DNA from: Herbiconiux sp.
GTDB lineage: Bacteria > Actinomycetota > Actinomycetes > Actinomycetales > Microbacteriaceae
DNA length: 64,000 bases
Reading direction: 5' to 3'
Assembly (NCBI RefSeq): GCF_023264855.1
Contig: NZ_JAHFUW010000019.1
Location: forward strand, 1-64,000
Part shown: positions 62,916 through 64,000 of the stretch, one piece after another
How positions within the stretch are numbered: the first letter of the stretch is position 1
Layout of the letters: each line of letters opens with the position of its first letter
Program-made: the position numbers and the translations under genes
The notes under the pieces: generated by a model
Seen by the model: only the letters and a program-made list of their open reading frames with translations
The model's database searches: none
What the model was told of the DNA's origin: nothing

Positions 62916-64000
62916 TCACTCGGGGAGGGCGGCTTCGGCCTCGTTGGAGTCGCCGGCGATGCCTCGGGCCAGAGTGCGGTTCTTGAAGAAGTCGGGGCGC
63001 AGGCGCGACTGCACGAGCATGATCACGATGCCCAGCACGATGATCGTCATGCCGAGGATGAACACCAGCCCCACGCCGCCGATGTTCGAGCCGCTGCCGT
63101 AGTCGGGGTTCGCGCTCTCGATGATGGTCGTGAAGAACAGGACGCCCAGGATCAGCCCGCCCACCAGCGGCGAGAAGAACTGGAAGAAGAAGTTGCGCGC
63201 GCTCGAGAACCACTGCTTGCGGAAATACCACACGCACGCGAACGCCGTCAGCCCGTAGTAGAAGCAGATCAGCATGCCGAGCGTGGTGATGGTGTCCCAC
63301 AGCACGTCCTCCGAGATGAACCGCATCACGGTGTAGAACACCGAGGCCACGATGCTCGACACGATCGTGGCGTAGCCCGGCGTGAAGAACTTCGGATGCA
63401 CCTTCGAGAACTTGGGCGACAGCGCCCCGTAGTGGCCCATGGCCAGCAGGGTGCGGGCGGGCGACACGAACGTCGACTGCAGCGACGCCGCCGATGACGA
63501 CAGCACCGCGATCGACACCAGGATGGCCAGCGGCCCGAGGATGGGGCCGGCCAGCGAGAAGAACACGTTGCCCTGGATCTCCTCGTTGCCGAGGCCGAAC
63601 TCCCCCGTGCCGGTGCCCGCGTAGTTGATCAGCGCCACCGAGAGGAAGAGGTAGAGCACCACGATGATGACGACGGTGGCCGTGGCCGCCCGGCCGGGGG
63701 TGGAGGCCGATCCCTTGGTCTCCTCGCTCATCGTGAGGGTCACGTCCCAGCCCCAGAAGATGAAGATGGAGAGCGAGAGCCCGGCCGCGAAGGCGCTGAA
63801 CGAGCCGACGGCGAAGGGGTTGAACCAGTCCAGCGAGATCGGCAGCGCGTCGAAGGCGTCGCCCGCCCCCACATGGATGAACGCCACGATGCCGAAGAAC
63901 ACCATCACGAGCAGCTGGAAGCCCACCAGCACGTACTGCAGCTTCTGTGTGGTCTGCATGTCGCGGTAGGAGATGAGGGTGGCGCCGAGCATGAACGCCA
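62916..64000 (-). CDS. APC-family amino-acid permease (3' part)
   Basis: The frame is open to the window edge, and the 5' end lies beyond base 64000. The visible ~360 residues show seven or more helices of an APC-superfamily amino-acid/polyamine permease. The key segments are SFSAFAAGLSLSIFIFWGWD, MSEETKGSASTPGRAATATV and SPARTLLAMGHYGALSPKF, which match the LeuT-like core from TM6 onwards. The C-terminal region has the two helices LVGGLILGVLFFTTII and GLVFILGMTIIVLGIVIML and a charged tail. The substrate is not identifiable. Confidence 0.85.
   Translation of the reverse strand, partial: AFMLGATLISYRDMQTTQKLQYVLVGFQLLVMVFFGIVAFIHVGAGDAFDALPISLDWFNPFAVGSFSAFAAGLSLSIFIFWGWDVTLTMSEETKGSASTPGRAATATVVIIVVLYLFLSVALINYAGTGTGEFGLGNEEIQGNVFFSLAGPILGPLAILVSIAVLSSSAASLQSTFVSPARTLLAMGHYGALSPKFSKVHPKFFTPGYATIVSSIVASVFYTVMRFISEDVLWDTITTLGMLICFYYGLTAFACVWYFRKQWFSSARNFFFQFFSPLVGGLILGVLFFTTIIESANPDYGSGSNIGGVGLVFILGMTIIVLGIVIMLVQSRLRPDFFKNRTLARGIAGDSNEAEAALPE

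Overview
This is a very GC-rich chromosomal window from an actinobacterium, most likely a member of Microbacteriaceae. The reasons are the many start codons placed 6-10 bases after a TANNNT -10 element (leaderless-type starts), three secreted proteins built from cell-wall-binding repeat 2 (GADR[YF]E motif), a helicase-like protein ending in a Vsr-fold nuclease domain of the type known from Microbacterium, the galU / 5-FCL / fmdB / mscL neighbourhood, and an XPB helicase with its helicase-associated partner. I see no prophage, no intact insertion sequence and no CRISPR array. Decay is limited to two pseudogenes and one duplicated gene fragment.

Layout. 1-3.7 kb: end of a membrane protein, a CPA1 sodium/proton antiporter, a membrane-anchored DsbA-like protein and a small membrane protein upstream of it. 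3.8-6.6 kb: a three-times-repeated Gly/Asp/His peptide translationally coupled (GTGA) to a JmjC/cupin hydroxylase, then a thioredoxin-like ferredoxin of the sucrase/ferredoxin-like family. This is the best candidate for an undescribed system, probably a modified peptide. 6.7-11.5 kb: type III glutamine synthetase behind a GlnR-like box, a MarR regulator, an Fpg/Nei glycosylase and PdxY pyridoxal kinase. 11.6-21.2 kb: a catabolic island with a gamma-glutamyltransferase-like enzyme, a branched-chain-type ABC transporter (including a LivM-LivG fusion), a RidA-like protein, a divergent NtaA/SnaA/DszA flavin monooxygenase and a LacI regulator. 21.2-24.6 kb: a NUDIX hydrolase, an unknown secreted protein and a decayed FAD monooxygenase, bracketed by a duplicated copy of the NUDIX 5' end. 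24.3-27.4 kb: a multidomain secreted protein with a small partner gene, and a frameshifted RhuM-Fic gene.

27.5-41.3 kb: tRNA-Ala(CGC), two cell-wall-binding repeat proteins, an acyltransferase 3, a GlpR/SepX-like division protein, RimJ, GalU, 5-formyl-THF cyclo-ligase, FmdB zinc ribbon, MscL, a helicase-like protein with a dead P-loop fused to a nuclease domain, and a luciferase-like monooxygenase. 41.3-45.5 kb: a tandem palindromic repeat, a lysozyme-like plus cell-wall-binding protein, a TetR regulator and an Eis-like acetyltransferase. 45.7-50.6 kb: a candidate exopolysaccharide locus with a processive GT2 synthase, a membrane beta-helix protein carrying a cytoplasmic helix-turn-helix, and a beta-helix lipoprotein. 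50.6-54 kb: an F420-type reductase, a small GNAT, an FAD monooxygenase, two tiny membrane proteins, tRNA-Arg(CCT) and an HNH endonuclease.

54-64 kb: an NlpC/P60 cell-wall hydrolase with a long structured leader, a DtxR-type metal regulator, SerC, an acidic DUF3027 protein, a cold-shock protein, a small membrane protein coupled to the helicase-associated protein and XPB helicase, and the 3' part of an APC amino-acid permease. Two very long perfect inverted repeats act as probable bidirectional terminators near 57.5 and 62.9 kb.

All assignments come from reading the sequence and from knowledge of the families. No database search was run.
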